Positions 46,763 to 56,535 of a DNA stretch of 64,000 nt are shown here, one piece after another. A model generated the notes under the pieces. It made no database searches. It was given only the letters and a program-made list of their open reading frames with translations, and was not told the DNA's origin. Every line of letters begins with the position of its first letter. Positions within the stretch are counted from its first letter, which is position 1. A program made the translations under genes and the position numbers. This stretch comes from Paenibacillus dakarensis (lineage in GTDB: Bacteria; Bacillota; Bacilli; Paenibacillales; Paenibacillaceae). The DNA lies in NCBI RefSeq assembly GCF_001373415.1, contig NZ_CDSE01000020.1, positions 20,144 to 84,143 of the forward strand, read 5' to 3'.

Positions 46763-47429
46763 GACGATCCCTCCATGTCTGAATGATGGATGTAAACATT
46801 GCCTTTCCGTCTTCCGAACCCAGCAGACTGCTCACAGCCCGTTCCGGGTGGGGCATCATACCAAGCACATTCCCGCGCTCATTGCAGATTCCTGCAATGT
46901 CTGCGACCGATCCGTTCGGATTATCCTTATACGTAAATACGATTTGCCGGTTGTCCCGGAGCTGCTGCAGTGTAGCTTCATCACAGTAATAGTTACCTTC
47001 ACCATGTGCAATCGGAATGACGATCTCTTGCCCTTCCGAATAGCCTCGTGTAAATGGTGTCTTATGATTAACAACCTGAAGCACGCTGTCATGACAGCGG
47101 AATTTCATTGATTCATTACGGCGCAGCGCACCTGGCAGCAGGCCTGCTTCCGTCAGAATCTGAAATCCGTTACAAATGCCGAGAATAAACTTTCCTTCCT
47201 CCGCCGCTTTGGCCACTTCATTCATGACCGGGGCGAACCGGGAAATCGCACCGCACCGAAGGTAGTCCCCGTATGAGAAGCCTCCAGGCACCAGAATACA
47301 ATCATAGAGCGACAGATCGGTTTCGGTATGCCAGACATAATCCACCGGTTCTCCAAGAGTCTGCTCCACCGCTTTGTAACAATCAATATCACAGTTAGAG
47401 CCAGGGAATACGAGTACTGCAAATCTCAT
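46740..47429 (-). CDS. purQ: FGAM synthase glutaminase subunit
   Basis: 229 residues. The class I glutaminase Cys is in '[20 protein letters not shown]', with a late 'GMMPHPERA' His. It begins '[20 protein letters not shown]'. It supplies ammonia to PurL. It follows purS with a 2-base gap and overlaps purL. Confidence 0.95.
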   Translation of the reverse strand: MRFAVLVFPGSNCDIDCYKAVEQTLGEPVDYVWHTETDLSLYDCILVPGGFSYGDYLRCGAISRFAPVMNEVAKAAEEGKFILGICNGFQILTEAGLLPGALRRNESMKFRCHDSVLQVVNHKTPFTRGYSEGQEIVIPIAHGEGNYYCDEATLQQLRDNRQIVFTYKDNPNGSVADIAGICNERGNVLGMMPHPERAVSSLLGSEDGKAMFTSIIQTWRDRHGAAIVR

Positions 47430-47431
47430 GT

Positions 47432-47677
47432 TCAGCCCTCCAGTTCATAACGGTAATCTTCAACTACCGTATTGGCCAAAAGCTTTTCACACATTTGCTG
47501 CAGGCGCTCTTCCGCTTCCCCGCGGTTATCTGTGTCTAATTCCAGTTCCATATACTTTCCGATTCGTAGGCTTTCAACTTCCTTGAACCCTATAGAATGA
47601 AGAGCCCCTTGAACAGCTACCCCTTGTGGATCCAATACACTTTGCTTGATGGTGACATAGACCTTTGCTTTCAACAT
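47432..47677 (-). CDS. purS: FGAM synthase accessory subunit
   Basis: 81 residues, the usual size of PurS, with '[20 protein letters not shown]', '[12 protein letters not shown]' and a conserved C terminus. It bridges PurL and PurQ. The ribosome binding site is GAGGAGGAAC. Confidence 0.93.
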   Translation of the reverse strand: MLKAKVYVTIKQSVLDPQGVAVQGALHSIGFKEVESLRIGKYMELELDTDNRGEAEERLQQMCEKLLANTVVEDYRYELEG

Positions 47678-47740
47678 CGTTCCCTGTTCCTCCTCGGTAT
47701 CGTATATGAATCATTGCTTGTTATGACCTTCTTGGTTCAA

Positions 47741-48625
47741 TTATGTGGTTGTAATCCGGTTATAAATATCGGTATATCGCTTCGTTGTCTCTTCAACAAC
47801 AGACTCAGGCAGCGGCTCAGGCTTACTGTTCTTATCCCAGTCCGATGACGCCAAGTATGTACGCACAGGCTCCTTATCCATGCTGTCGATCTCAATGTCC
47901 AATGCGTAATTCGCCTTGTCCCAGAAACGGGATGAATCCGGAGTGAAAATCTCATCAATCAAAATGACTTTTCCATCGATCAGACCAAATTCGAATTTGC
48001 AATCCGCCAAAATAATTCCACGCTCCGCGCAATAATCACGCGCGAACCGGTACAGCATCAAGCTCTTCTCCTTAAGCTCCAGCGCCAGTTCTGCTCCAAC
48101 GATCTCCTTCATCTGATCCATTGAGATATCTTCATCATGACCGACATCATTCTTCGCTGCCGGTGTAAAGATCGGCTCAGAGAAAGCTTCATTCTTACGC
48201 ATGCCCTTCGGAAGGGAAATGCCGTTCACTTCACCCGTGGTCTGGTATTGACGCCAGCCGCCGCCGGTAATATATCCACGCACGACACACTCTATATCAA
48301 TACGCTCGGCCTTGCGGACCACCATAATCCGGCCATCCAGCAGCTCCTTGTCCTTAACAACCGAACCAAGCTTCTCTACATCGGTATGAACAACATGATT
48401 CTCGATCAGGTGTTCAGTCAGACCGAACCAGTAAGCACTCAGCTTGTTCAGTACCGTTCCTTTAGAAGGAACCGGCGGGTCAAGCACATAATCGAAGGCA
48501 GAGATCCGGTCGGTCACCACAATCAGCATATGTTCCCCCAGATCGTACAGCTCCCGGACCTTACCCTTGTAGAGTAAAGGTGCCTCAACGTACTCAACAG
48601 CCGTAGAAAGCGCAGGTAATGCCAT
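47741..48625 (-). CDS. purC: SAICAR synthetase
   Basis: 294 residues with 'LLYKGKVRELYDLGEHMLIV', 'DRISAFDYVLDPPVPSKGTV' and the SAICAR signature 'LADCKFEFGLIDGKVILIDE'. It joins CAIR with aspartate using ATP. The start is behind GGGAG. It resembles the longer PURC form rather than the approximately 240-residue Bacillus one, with 'LVDEIFTPDSSRFW'-type motifs. Confidence 0.94.
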   Translation of the reverse strand: MALPALSTAVEYVEAPLLYKGKVRELYDLGEHMLIVVTDRISAFDYVLDPPVPSKGTVLNKLSAYWFGLTEHLIENHVVHTDVEKLGSVVKDKELLDGRIMVVRKAERIDIECVVRGYITGGGWRQYQTTGEVNGISLPKGMRKNEAFSEPIFTPAAKNDVGHDEDISMDQMKEIVGAELALELKEKSLMLYRFARDYCAERGIILADCKFEFGLIDGKVILIDEIFTPDSSRFWDKANYALDIEIDSMDKEPVRTYLASSDWDKNSKPEPLPESVVEETTKRYTDIYNRITTT

Positions 48626-48702
48626 GTCATCTCACTCCCTTATAAGCGGGGGCCGCCCGGAAAGCGGCCGTTATCTTGGCAGTTAACGAAACAACTGCCG
48701 TG

Positions 48703-50001
48703 TTACTCGTTCAAGCCCAGCTTTTCAAAGATCGTATCCACATGCTTCAGATGCCAGCTTGGATTAAATGCATCTTCAATCTCTTCACTGCTCAGCACTT
48801 CCGTAATTTCGGGTGTTGCCTCAACGATCTCCTTGAACTGACGCTGCTCCTCCCAAGCCTGCATCGCTCTTGGCTGTACCGTATCGTACGCCTGCTCGCG
48901 GCTGAAGCCCTTGTCGATCAGCTTCGTCATCACACGGCCGGAGAATGGAACACCGAAGGTACGTGCCATGTTGCGCTTCATATTCTCAGGGAATACGGTC
49001 AGGTTCTTCACAATATTGCCGAAACGATTGAGCATATAGTTCAGGAGCATCGTCGCATCCGGAAGAATGACCCGTTCAACAGAGGAGTGGGAAATATCGC
49101 GTTCATGCCAGAGCGGCACGTTCTCATAAGCCGAAACCATATGACCGCGAATGACGCGCGCCAGACCGGAGATGTTCTCGGAGCCGATCGGATTACGCTT
49201 ATGAGGCATGGCTGATGAACCCTTTTGACCTTTTGCAAAAGCTTCTTCCACCTCACGCACTTCACTCTTCTGCAGCGCACGTACTTCTGTAGCGAACTTA
49301 TCAAGGGAAGTCGCAATAAGCGCCAAGGTAGCCATATATTCAGCATGACGGTCACGCTGAAGTGTCTGGGTCGAGATTGGAGCAGCTTTTGTACCGAGCT
49401 TAGCGCAGACAAACTGCTCTACGGACGGGTCAATGTTGGCATACGTGCCTACAGCACCGGAAATTTTGCCGTACTGAACTCCATCCGCCGCATGACGGAA
49501 ACGCTCCAGATTACGAATCATTTCCTCGTGCCACAGCGCCATTTTCAATCCGAAGGTCGTTGGCTCAGCATGTACCCCATGCGTACGTCCCATCATCGGT
49601 GTATGTTTATAAGCAATAGCCTTCTCTCTCAGAATGCCGATAAACCGAAGAATGTCCTGCTCCAGAATCTCATTCGCCTGCTTCAAAAGATAACCGTTAG
49701 CCGTATCGACCACGTCCGTGGAGGTTAATCCGTAATGAACCCATTTACGTTCCGGACCAAGGCTTTCGGATACCGCACGGGTAAACGCAATGACATCATG
49801 GCGAGTCTCCTGCTCGATTTCATAGATTCGTTCCATATCAAAGGACGCATTCTTGCGAAGCTCGACTGTGTCTTCCTTCGGGATAACGCCTAGCTCAGCC
49901 CAGGCTTCACAGGCGCACAGTTCCACTTCCAGCCATGCTCTGAATTTATTCTCCTCAGTCCAGATCGCTCGCATCTCCGGTCTGCTGTAACGTTCAATCA
50001 T
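48703..50001 (-). CDS. purB: Adenylosuccinate lyase
   Basis: 432 residues with the fumarase/aspartase-superfamily signature '[20 protein letters not shown]' and '[19 protein letters not shown]'. It cleaves SAICAR and adenylosuccinate. It begins '[20 protein letters not shown]' behind TTGGAGG. It lies between purK (3-base gap) and purC. Confidence 0.95.
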   Translation of the reverse strand: MIERYSRPEMRAIWTEENKFRAWLEVELCACEAWAELGVIPKEDTVELRKNASFDMERIYEIEQETRHDVIAFTRAVSESLGPERKWVHYGLTSTDVVDTANGYLLKQANEILEQDILRFIGILREKAIAYKHTPMMGRTHGVHAEPTTFGLKMALWHEEMIRNLERFRHAADGVQYGKISGAVGTYANIDPSVEQFVCAKLGTKAAPISTQTLQRDRHAEYMATLALIATSLDKFATEVRALQKSEVREVEEAFAKGQKGSSAMPHKRNPIGSENISGLARVIRGHMVSAYENVPLWHERDISHSSVERVILPDATMLLNYMLNRFGNIVKNLTVFPENMKRNMARTFGVPFSGRVMTKLIDKGFSREQAYDTVQPRAMQAWEEQRQFKEIVEATPEITEVLSSEEIEDAFNPSWHLKHVDTIFEKLGLNE

Positions 50002-50004
50002 AAT

Positions 50005-51189
50005 CTAATGCCTCCAAATATTAGTTTGCTTTACCCATTCAAGGGCATCCTCTACATCTCCGCAGAGCAGGTTAATATGGCCCATTTTGCGGTTATGCTT
50101 GCTGTCCGCCTTGCCGTACAAATGAAGCTTCGGGATAACACCAAGCGATATCGCAGCTTTATCTTTCCGGATGGATCTGCTGATCGCTTCATCCAAATGC
50201 TGTCCTAACACGTTCACCATCACCACAGGGCTTAGCAGTGTCGTATCTCCCAGCGGAAGATTGCATATCGCTCTGATATGCTGTTCAAATTGTGATGTCG
50301 CGCATGCTTCCATCGTGTAATGTCCTGAATTGTGGGGCCTTGGTGCAACCTCGTTCACATATAGCGAACCATCCTCAGCCACGAACATCTCCACCGCCAG
50401 CAACCCTGCTGCATTCAACCCTTCTGTGACCTGCTCGGCGAGCTGGCATGCTCTGCGCTGTATTTCACTCGGTATCCTTGCAGGTACAATCGATAAATGC
50501 AGAATGTTATTGACGTGAATGTTCTCGGCAGGAGGAAAGCTCTTCACTTCACCGTCAGGCGTACGTGCCGCAATCACCGATATTTCGCTCGTAAATGGAA
50601 TGAACTTTTCCAGCACCAGCTCGGCACCGGTCGAAGCAAGCCTTGTATATGCTTCCTCCAGCTGCTCCTCCTCCCGGAGAACAACCTGCCCTTTTCCATC
50701 ATAACCACCCGTCGCGGTTTTGAGCACACATGGCAATCCCAGTTCGACAGCCGCCTGCTGTAAGCTTTCCAGGCTTGTAATCTCACGGTACGGAGCTACC
50801 GGAGCTCCTGCCGCTTCGATTGCCGCTTTCTCACGAAGGCGATGCTGCGTTGTGTAGAGCAGCTTGCTTCCTTGTGGTACATAAGACCGTTCTTCCAACA
50901 ATGCAGCGACACCAGCATCCACATTTTCGAATTCATACGTAATCACATCGGCTTTGGCAGCAAGCTGCCCCGCCGCCTCAGCGTTATCATAAGCTGCAGT
51001 AATCTGCTCCGATATTTGTCCCAGCGGGCAATCCGGCTGCGGATCGAGCGTAACGAACTTGTAACCCATCCGTGTTCCATCCAGCGCCATCATTCGTCCG
51101 AGCTGGCCGCCTCCAAGCACACCGATGACCGCTCCGGGAGCCAGCCGTTCGCCGACTTGACCGTTTTGCTGAACCCCTGGCTTCGTCAT
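50005..51189 (-). CDS. purK: N5-CAIR synthetase
   Basis: 394 residues, ATP-grasp: '[20 protein letters not shown]' nucleotide motif, '[19 protein letters not shown]' and '[20 protein letters not shown]'. It carboxylates AIR to N5-CAIR. The start overlaps the purE stop by 4 bases (ATGA). Confidence 0.95.
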   Translation of the reverse strand: MTKPGVQQNGQVGERLAPGAVIGVLGGGQLGRMMALDGTRMGYKFVTLDPQPDCPLGQISEQITAAYDNAEAAGQLAAKADVITYEFENVDAGVAALLEERSYVPQGSKLLYTTQHRLREKAAIEAAGAPVAPYREITSLESLQQAAVELGLPCVLKTATGGYDGKGQVVLREEEQLEEAYTRLASTGAELVLEKFIPFTSEISVIAARTPDGEVKSFPPAENIHVNNILHLSIVPARIPSEIQRRACQLAEQVTEGLNAAGLLAVEMFVAEDGSLYVNEVAPRPHNSGHYTMEACATSQFEQHIRAICNLPLGDTTLLSPVVMVNVLGQHLDEAISRSIRKDKAAISLGVIPKLHLYGKADSKHNRKMGHINLLCGDVEDALEWVKQTNIWRH

Positions 51190-51671
51190 AAATCGTCACT
51201 GCCTTTCAGCACCTCATCACGTGTTCGATCACGCCGTTTTTGCACCTTCGCGCGAATATCCGCATCTGCTGCGCCCAGAATCTGAGCCGCAAGCAGCCCC
51301 GCATTGGTGGCACCAGCCTTGCCAATCGCCACGGTTGCAACCGGAACGCCGCCCGGCATTTGTACGATGGAGAGCAGAGAATCAAGTCCCTTAAGTTCTT
51401 TAGATTTAACAGGCACGCCGATAACAGGCAGCACGGTTTTGGCAGCTACCATACCCGGAAGATGCGCAGCACCTCCAGCCCCGGCAATAATGACGCGGAT
51501 GCCGCGTCCTTCGGCTTCTTCAGCGAACTTGAACATCAAATCCGGCGTTCGATGCGCTGACACTATCTTTTTCTCGTAAGCAATCTCCAGTTCGTCCAGC
51601 ACCTGACATGCATGGGACATGGTATCCCAATCGGATTTACTTCCCATAATGACTGCTACCTGCACCGACAT
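51186..51671 (-). CDS. purE: N5-CAIR mutase
   Basis: 161 residues; '[20 protein letters not shown]', '[17 protein letters not shown]' and '[17 protein letters not shown]' identify class I PurE. It is the first gene of the operon, behind a guanine-class riboswitch. The ribosome binding site is CAGGTGG. Confidence 0.95.
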   Translation of the reverse strand: MSVQVAVIMGSKSDWDTMSHACQVLDELEIAYEKKIVSAHRTPDLMFKFAEEAEGRGIRVIIAGAGGAAHLPGMVAAKTVLPVIGVPVKSKELKGLDSLLSIVQMPGGVPVATVAIGKAGATNAGLLAAQILGAADADIRAKVQKRRDRTRDEVLKGSDDL

Positions 51672-51710
51672 GATTCCACCTGCTTTCTTAACTATTCTAA
51701 TATAGTCCTA

Positions 51711-51753
51711 AAAAAAGCCCGAATTCCACATTCATGTGCGGAATACCGGACTT
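51711..51753 (-). terminator. Riboswitch-controlled terminator before purE
   Basis: AAGTCCGG(T)ATTCC(G)CACAT pairs with ATGTGGAATTCGGGCTT, then T7. Guanine binding to the aptamer upstream would be expected to favour this hairpin and stop transcription. About 140 bases of expression platform separate aptamer and terminator. Confidence 0.8.
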
Positions 51754-51892
51754 AAGGGGACAAGCATTCCTTTCGCCGCGATATGCTCACACACGGAGAC
51801 GAACGAAACTTTACGCATTCGCTAACCCAAAAACAAATGAACAACCATCCAAGTCCCATCCATTTCTGTTCCCGCCAGCACTGCTGCGTCCC

Positions 51893-51959
51893 CTCGTAGT
51901 CCGAAAATTTAAGGTCTTCGGGTAGAAACTTCCGGGCCATATCCCCGGCTTTATACGAG
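51893..51959 (-). ncRNA. Purine riboswitch aptamer, guanine class
   Basis: On the minus strand P1 is CTCGTA/TACGAG. The core has GTATAAAG, the GATATGG J1/2-P2 segment, GTTTCTACC, CCTTAAAT and GGACTACG. The pyrimidine that selects the ligand (the C of GACTAC) is cytosine, giving guanine or hypoxanthine specificity. It heads the pur operon. Confidence 0.93.
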
Positions 51960-52018
51960 TCATATTTAATTTACTTGATTTACAATTCATTGGATAAATT
52001 GAACCTTAACAAGTCCAG

Positions 52019-52046
52019 TTTATCAATCCCTGACATCAAATGTCAA
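52019..52046 (-). promoter_or_regulatory. pur operon promoter
   Basis: TTGACA (52046-52041) and GATAAA (52024-52019) are separated by 16 bases on the minus strand, with transcription expected from about 52012. The -35 is perfect, the -10 matches 4 of 6. Confidence 0.65.
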
Positions 52047-52049
52047 CCT

Positions 52050-52094
52050 AAACACGAACATTAGATGATTATTAAAAATAATTCGTTCGCTTTT
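52050..52094 (-). promoter_or_regulatory. Paired PurR-type boxes upstream of the pur promoter
   Basis: Two inverted copies of a CGAAC-centred box, AAAGCGAACGAAT (52094-52082 on the minus strand) and AAACACGAACATT (52050-52062 on the plus strand), about 17-19 bases apart. They resemble the AWWWCCGAACWWT PurBox pair of Bacillus. They abut the -35, where PurR would repress. Confidence 0.5.
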
Positions 52095-52119
52095 CGATAT
52101 GAATCTATATAACAAAAAA

Positions 52120-52140
52120 AGAGATGCCATCAGCATCTCT
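52120..52140 (-). terminator. Intrinsic terminator after usp
   Basis: AGAGATGC / GCATCTCT with loop CATCA and a T7 run on the minus strand, 16 bases past the stop. Confidence 0.85.
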
Positions 52141-52156
52141 TAGGTTGAAAATATCA

Positions 52157-52591
52157 TTATTTAACGACAAGGACAGGAATCTTGGCATGCTGTACAACAT
52201 TATGGCTGACGCTTCCAAGAACGAACTCCCGGATACCGCCTAATCCACGGCTGCCGATTACAATTAAATCGATTTCATTTTGTTTGGCATATTCCAGAAT
52301 GACTTCAGCAGGAGGACCCTGAATCATCTCAACCCTACCCTTAACCTCCACAACTTTCATCCGTCTTTTAAGCTCTTCTGTCGTTTGCTCAGCCAGGTCA
52401 TAAATTTCTTTATTAACCGATGCCGGAATAGGAGCAATACCTTCACCAACAAAAAAGCGTGGGAATTCAAATGCATGAACGATATCCAATGTAGCCCCAG
52501 GTGTCACCTTCGCAAGTTCTACCGCCCGGTCGAGGGCTTTATTTGAAGCATCGGAACCATCATAAGCCAGTAGAATTTTGGTAAATAACAT
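52157..52591 (-). CDS. Universal stress protein (UspA family)
   Basis: 144 residues from the ATG at 52591 behind GAGGTGG. It begins 'FTKILLAYDGSDASNKALDR' and ends with the ATP-binding motif 'IGSRGLGGIREFVLGSVSHN', so it is of the ATP-binding type. It is a small cytoplasmic stress protein. It is monocistronic, with a terminator downstream. Confidence 0.9.
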   Translation of the reverse strand: MLFTKILLAYDGSDASNKALDRAVELAKVTPGATLDIVHAFEFPRFFVGEGIAPIPASVNKEIYDLAEQTTEELKRRMKVVEVKGRVEMIQGPPAEVILEYAKQNEIDLIVIGSRGLGGIREFVLGSVSHNVVQHAKIPVLVVK

Positions 52592-52713
52592 TTCATACCA
52601 CCTCATTCTATATGTATTAGGAAGAACTGCAAATCATTAAACCTTTTACCTTTAGAATGAAACGATATCCTCCGCGCATCATTTTTCCATATTATACGTT
52701 ATGTGGTTTTTTC

Positions 52714-53031
52714 TCATTTCCATAAATATCCGTAAAGAATAGCATTCAAAAACAAGAGTAACGGCACGCCTATCGTAAAGGACAAATGTCGTGTTTTATG
52801 CCTTTTACGGTACATAGCAACCCATACACCCAGCGAACCCCCGACAGCTGCCAATAGAAATAATGTCTTCTCCGGTACACGGTCTTTGCCTAGACGGGCA
52901 CGTCGTTTGTCCTCAGACATAACCAGATAGGCTATGGCATTTATAAAAATAAACCAGACACACAGCGCGGTCCTCAAGTTGATCCGCACCTCCCATCCCC
53001 GGTCAAATCTCTCCATTTGACAGGCATCCAT
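52714..53031 (-). CDS. DUF1294 family small membrane protein
   Basis: Up to 105 residues; 'MSEDKRRARLGKDRVPEKTL' and 'AVGGSLGVWVAMYRKRHKT' with three membrane segments are the DUF1294 pattern. The start is uncertain. The long frame begins at 53031, but GGGAGGT upstream of a TTG at 52977 would give 87 residues, closer to the usual family size. The function is unknown. Confidence 0.75.
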   Translation of the reverse strand: MDACQMERFDRGWEVRINLRTALCVWFIFINAIAYLVMSEDKRRARLGKDRVPEKTLFLLAAVGGSLGVWVAMYRKRHKTRHLSFTIGVPLLLFLNAILYGYLWK

Positions 53032-53069
53032 ATTTCTACTTTTATTATAAAATTATAAATTCATGAATA

Positions 53070-53103
53070 CAATGAGCCATTGTTACAACACAATGACTCA
53101 TTG
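53070..53103 (-). terminator. Hairpin downstream of the 45-residue gene
   Basis: CAATGAGCCATTGT pairs with ACAATGACTCATTG with one mismatch and a 6-base loop. The T-run is weak. Confidence 0.45.
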
Positions 53104-53131
53104 CTGTTCGTGCATACTGTGTTAGAACGTC

Positions 53132-53269
53132 TTAAGATTCCTGCTTGGAGATTTCATTCAGACTCGGAACATAATCGTTAGCCTTTTTGGGCTTAAGCGT
53201 CTTGCTCTCCTCCAAAATGCTTGATTTGTTCTGCTGATTCTCAGTTTTTCTTGCCTTATGATGCGGCAC
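53132..53269 (-). CDS. 45-residue hydrophilic protein
   Basis: GTG start with AGGAGGTGAT just upstream, the strongest ribosome binding site in the window. The product begins MPHHKARKTENQQNK and is Lys/Glu/Ser/Asn-rich, probably disordered, with no Cys. An ATG 5 bases earlier in another frame gives a less protein-like product. It is unlikely to be chance given the ribosome binding site. Confidence 0.6.
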   Translation of the reverse strand: MPHHKARKTENQQNKSSILEESKTLKPKKANDYVPSLNEISKQES

Positions 53270-53370
53270 GGCATATCACCTCCTGTTCGTAGAATGAGCC
53301 ATTCCACGGAAGGTTATGCCCTATATTCTAAGTACCGGGATATTCGTTCGGTCCCCAGGAACTAGACAGA

Positions 53371-55509
53371 CTACTCAGATTTATTCTTCTCAAGAGCCGC
53401 TTTCAGAAGCTCTCCAAGATTGGAGCCTATGGATTCCTGTTTGCTGTACTTCTGGACCAGCTTTCGTTCCTCACGCTTATTAACATGCTTGCTGTCCTTG
53501 TTCAGCGTTTCGGTAATTCCGCAGCCAAGACACTGCACATACAGCCCGGCTTTACCTTCCTTCATCTCCATCTTCTTATGGCACTGTGGGCAGCGGCGGT
53601 TGGAAAGTCTCTTCTCACCGGAACGCTTGTAGCCGCAATCCTCGCTCGGGCATACGAGCAGCTTCCCTCGCTTTGTCTTCTTCTCCAGCAGTCTTGTGCC
53701 GCAATCCGGACAATGGCTGTTCGATACATTATGCGGCTTGTACTCCGCATCACTTCCCTTGACACCAGCTACCAGCTCCTTCGTCATATCACGAATGCCT
53801 CGAAGGAATGGATCTGCCTTGCCCTGACCCTTCGCGATCCGCTCCAGCTCCGCTTCCCAGAGGGCTGTAAGCTCGGGAGTTCTCAGCGCCGGAGCGACCA
53901 GGTCAATCAGCTGCTTCCCTTTACCCGTTGGGTGCAGTGAAGCTCCCTGACGTTCGATGGTATCGGAGCTTACAAGCTTCTCAATAATGTCCGCCCGTGT
54001 TGCCGGTGTTCCGAGGCCATGCTTCTCCATCTGGGATAACAGTGCTGCCTCAGTGTAACGTTTAGGCGGCTGAGTCCGGCCTGGCTTTACAATACAGCGG
54101 CGAACAGTGACCTTCTCTCCTTGAGTAAGCTCCGGAAGCAGCTTCCCTGATGATCCTGTACCATTGGAATCCTGGTTGTCATCGTCACCCTCATCGTCGA
54201 AATCGCCGCCATATACCTCGCGCCAGCCGCTGTCTTTCACGGTTGTTCCCTTGGCACTAAAGGTCTCTCCCTCAATCTGAACCGTAACCGATACCGCATC
54301 ATATTTCGCTGGCGGGTAGAATAAGCTGATGAACCGGCGTACGATCAAATCGTACAGCTTACGTTCATCTGTACTTAACTTGTTCAGCAGTACGGTCTCT
54401 TCTGTCGGAATAATCGCATGGTGATCCGTAACCTTGCTGTCGTCCACCACCCGTTTTCCAGGCGACAGGCTCTTGCGGAGCAGCGGACGGGCAAGTGCAG
54501 CATAAGGTCCAACCGCAACGCTCTCCAGGCGTTCTTTCAAGGTAGAGACCATGTCAGAGGTAAGATACCGGCTGTCCGTACGCGGATAGGTGACGAGCTT
54601 GTGCTGTTCATACAGCTTTTGCAATACGTTAGACGTTTGTTTGGCCGAGAATCCGAAACGCCGGTTCGCATCGCGCTGCAGTTCTGTCAGATCGTACGCC
54701 AGCGGATGGGGCTCAGACTTTTCAGTTTTCTTAACGCTCGTAATCACACCTGTTCGGCCGTCCAGCTTCTGCTTCAGCTTCTCGGATTGACCTTTATCAA
54801 AAATTCGTCCATCCCCGCTGGAAGCACGCCATGAAGCTTCAAATGAACCTAAATCGACGCTGATCGTATCATACTCCTGGGAACGGAAGCTTGTAATTTC
54901 CTTTTCCCGCTCCATAATCATGCCAAGCGTTGGAGTCTGAACACGCCCCGCCGATAACTGGGCATTGAATTTGCAGGTTAAAGCACGAGTCACATTCAGC
55001 CCTACCATCCAGTCAGCCTCCGCCCGGCAGCGGGCGGATTCATATAATCGATCGAACTGGCTGCCAGGCTTAAGACCAGCAAAGCCTTCCTTAATCGCCT
55101 TATCCGTCTGGGAAGAAATCCACAAGCGCTTAAACGGTTTATTCCATTTCGCCATATTCAATATCCAGCGGGCAAGCAGTTCTCCTTCACGCGCCGCATC
55201 CGTTGCAACGATTACTTCGCTGATATCCTTGCGTTTAAGAAGCGCCTGCACCGCCTTATATTGATGACTTGTCTCCCGCAGTACCTTGTGCTTCATCTTG
55301 TCCGGCAAGATCGGCAAATCCTCCAAGGCCCATGTTTGATATTTATGATCATAATCTTCAGGCTCTGCCAGTCCCACCAAATGTCCCAGCGCCCAAGTAA
55401 CAACATACTTCGGTCCTTCAAAATAACTCTTATGCTTCTCGCGGCTCCCCATAACCCGTGCAATTTCTCTTGCAACCGACGGCTTCTCCGCCAATACTAA
55501 TGCTTTCAT
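53371..55509 (-). CDS. topB: DNA topoisomerase III
   Basis: 712 residues. The TOPRIM domain ('ALVLAEKPSVAREIARVMG', 'VIVATDAAREGELLARWIL') is followed by the type IA domain with active-site Tyr308 ('LVTYPRTDSRYL'). C-terminal zinc-ribbon cysteines follow ('CPDCGTRLLEKKT', 'CPSEDCGYKRSG', 'RCPQCHKKME', 'VQCLGCG'). It relaxes and decatenates DNA. The start is behind GGGGAGGG. It is monocistronic. Confidence 0.95.
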   Translation of the reverse strand: MKALVLAEKPSVAREIARVMGSREKHKSYFEGPKYVVTWALGHLVGLAEPEDYDHKYQTWALEDLPILPDKMKHKVLRETSHQYKAVQALLKRKDISEVIVATDAAREGELLARWILNMAKWNKPFKRLWISSQTDKAIKEGFAGLKPGSQFDRLYESARCRAEADWMVGLNVTRALTCKFNAQLSAGRVQTPTLGMIMEREKEITSFRSQEYDTISVDLGSFEASWRASSGDGRIFDKGQSEKLKQKLDGRTGVITSVKKTEKSEPHPLAYDLTELQRDANRRFGFSAKQTSNVLQKLYEQHKLVTYPRTDSRYLTSDMVSTLKERLESVAVGPYAALARPLLRKSLSPGKRVVDDSKVTDHHAIIPTEETVLLNKLSTDERKLYDLIVRRFISLFYPPAKYDAVSVTVQIEGETFSAKGTTVKDSGWREVYGGDFDDEGDDDNQDSNGTGSSGKLLPELTQGEKVTVRRCIVKPGRTQPPKRYTEAALLSQMEKHGLGTPATRADIIEKLVSSDTIERQGASLHPTGKGKQLIDLVAPALRTPELTALWEAELERIAKGQGKADPFLRGIRDMTKELVAGVKGSDAEYKPHNVSNSHCPDCGTRLLEKKTKRGKLLVCPSEDCGYKRSGEKRLSNRRCPQCHKKMEMKEGKAGLYVQCLGCGITETLNKDSKHVNKREERKLVQKYSKQESIGSNLGELLKAALEKNKSE

Positions 55510-55561
55510 AGCCCTCCCCTTTCTCTTGTACTGCTATTATACCCTCCCTTCTATTTATCCA

Positions 55562-55607
55562 CAAAAAAACAGGCTTTCCAAAGGGCTGCTTGCCAATGGA
55601 AGCCTGT
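55562..55607 (-). terminator. Terminator after the metallo-hydrolase gene
   Basis: ACAGGCTTTCCA / TGGAAGCCTGT with one mismatch and a loop of about 16 bases, ending in a T7 run on the minus strand. Confidence 0.75.
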
Positions 55608-55626
55608 ATGTTTGTACTATTTTGCC

Positions 55627-56451
55627 TTATTTATCATCGTCCTCGTTAACGTAACGTCCCTGCTCCGGCACTGCCAATCGGTCGAAGTCCCGCGCCAAAA
55701 TCTGAAGCGCATCTGCCAGCTCATTGCCTGACATAGACACTCCGTGCCCAGTGACTGCGATCTGCGGGTTGAGTGCTGCGAGCCTTCTGACCGATTCCCT
55801 GGCTGCATCCCAATCCGGCGTAAAATAGGTTGGCGGGCCATGCAGCTCCTTCTCCTGAGTCATTACAGACAGAGCCGATTCCTGCTTCACCGTAATAACG
55901 GCATCTCCCGCAATGAGCGCCCCGTCCTCATTACGAAACAAGGATACCTGACCGGGACTGTGGCCCGGGGTAGGAATCCACCGCCATTCCGGAAGCCCTG
56001 GAACGGTTCCGTCTTCCGGAAGCGGATAGATTCTTGAACCCAGATTTATTCCTTTATGGGGATACATCGGTGCAACACGGGCCATCAGCCCACCCCCGAC
56101 GGAAGGGTCACCCGGCGGATAATCCGCTTTTCCTGTCAGGTAAGGCATTTCAAGCGGATGAGCGTATACCGGGACGTTCCAGCGGTCCGCAAGCTCTTCC
56201 ACATTGCCAACATGATCGAAATGCCCATGAGTCAGAGCAATGCATTTTGGCGGACGACCAAATCGTTCCTCCGCCGTTGCTGCTATAGAATTCGCAAATT
56301 TTCCAAGGCCGGTATCTACAAGAACCCAATCACCTTCAGCTGGAGAACCGACCATCTGTACATTAACCATCACAGTGCGCAAGGAGAGAATATCAGAAGT
56401 AACCTCTTCCTTCTCCACGGCACCTGTCTTGAACATACTGTGTTCGTTCAT
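55627..56451 (-). CDS. Metallo-beta-lactamase fold hydrolase
   Basis: 274 residues. The metal-binding HxHxDH is in 'IALTHGHFDHVGNVEELAD', with 'TPGHSPGQVSLF' and 'ALIAGDAVITVK' supplying further ligands. It belongs to the broad glyoxalase II/lactonase-type family, so the substrate is open. It starts behind GGAGG. It is downstream of the thioesterase gene on the same strand. Confidence 0.85.
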   Translation of the reverse strand: MNEHSMFKTGAVEKEEVTSDILSLRTVMVNVQMVGSPAEGDWVLVDTGLGKFANSIAATAEERFGRPPKCIALTHGHFDHVGNVEELADRWNVPVYAHPLEMPYLTGKADYPPGDPSVGGGLMARVAPMYPHKGINLGSRIYPLPEDGTVPGLPEWRWIPTPGHSPGQVSLFRNEDGALIAGDAVITVKQESALSVMTQEKELHGPPTYFTPDWDAARESVRRLAALNPQIAVTGHGVSMSGNELADALQILARDFDRLAVPEQGRYVNEDDDK

Positions 56452-56535
56452 ATTTACATGCCTCCATTCACCCTTGAAATTTCGCCCTTATATTAGTATA
56501 CCCACTAGCAAAAATTTCAAAGGATGAAGCAGAAA

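Noticed and set aside
51752..51940. Open frame across the purine riboswitch
   Set aside because: It coincides with the aptamer and expression platform and has no supportive protein features.
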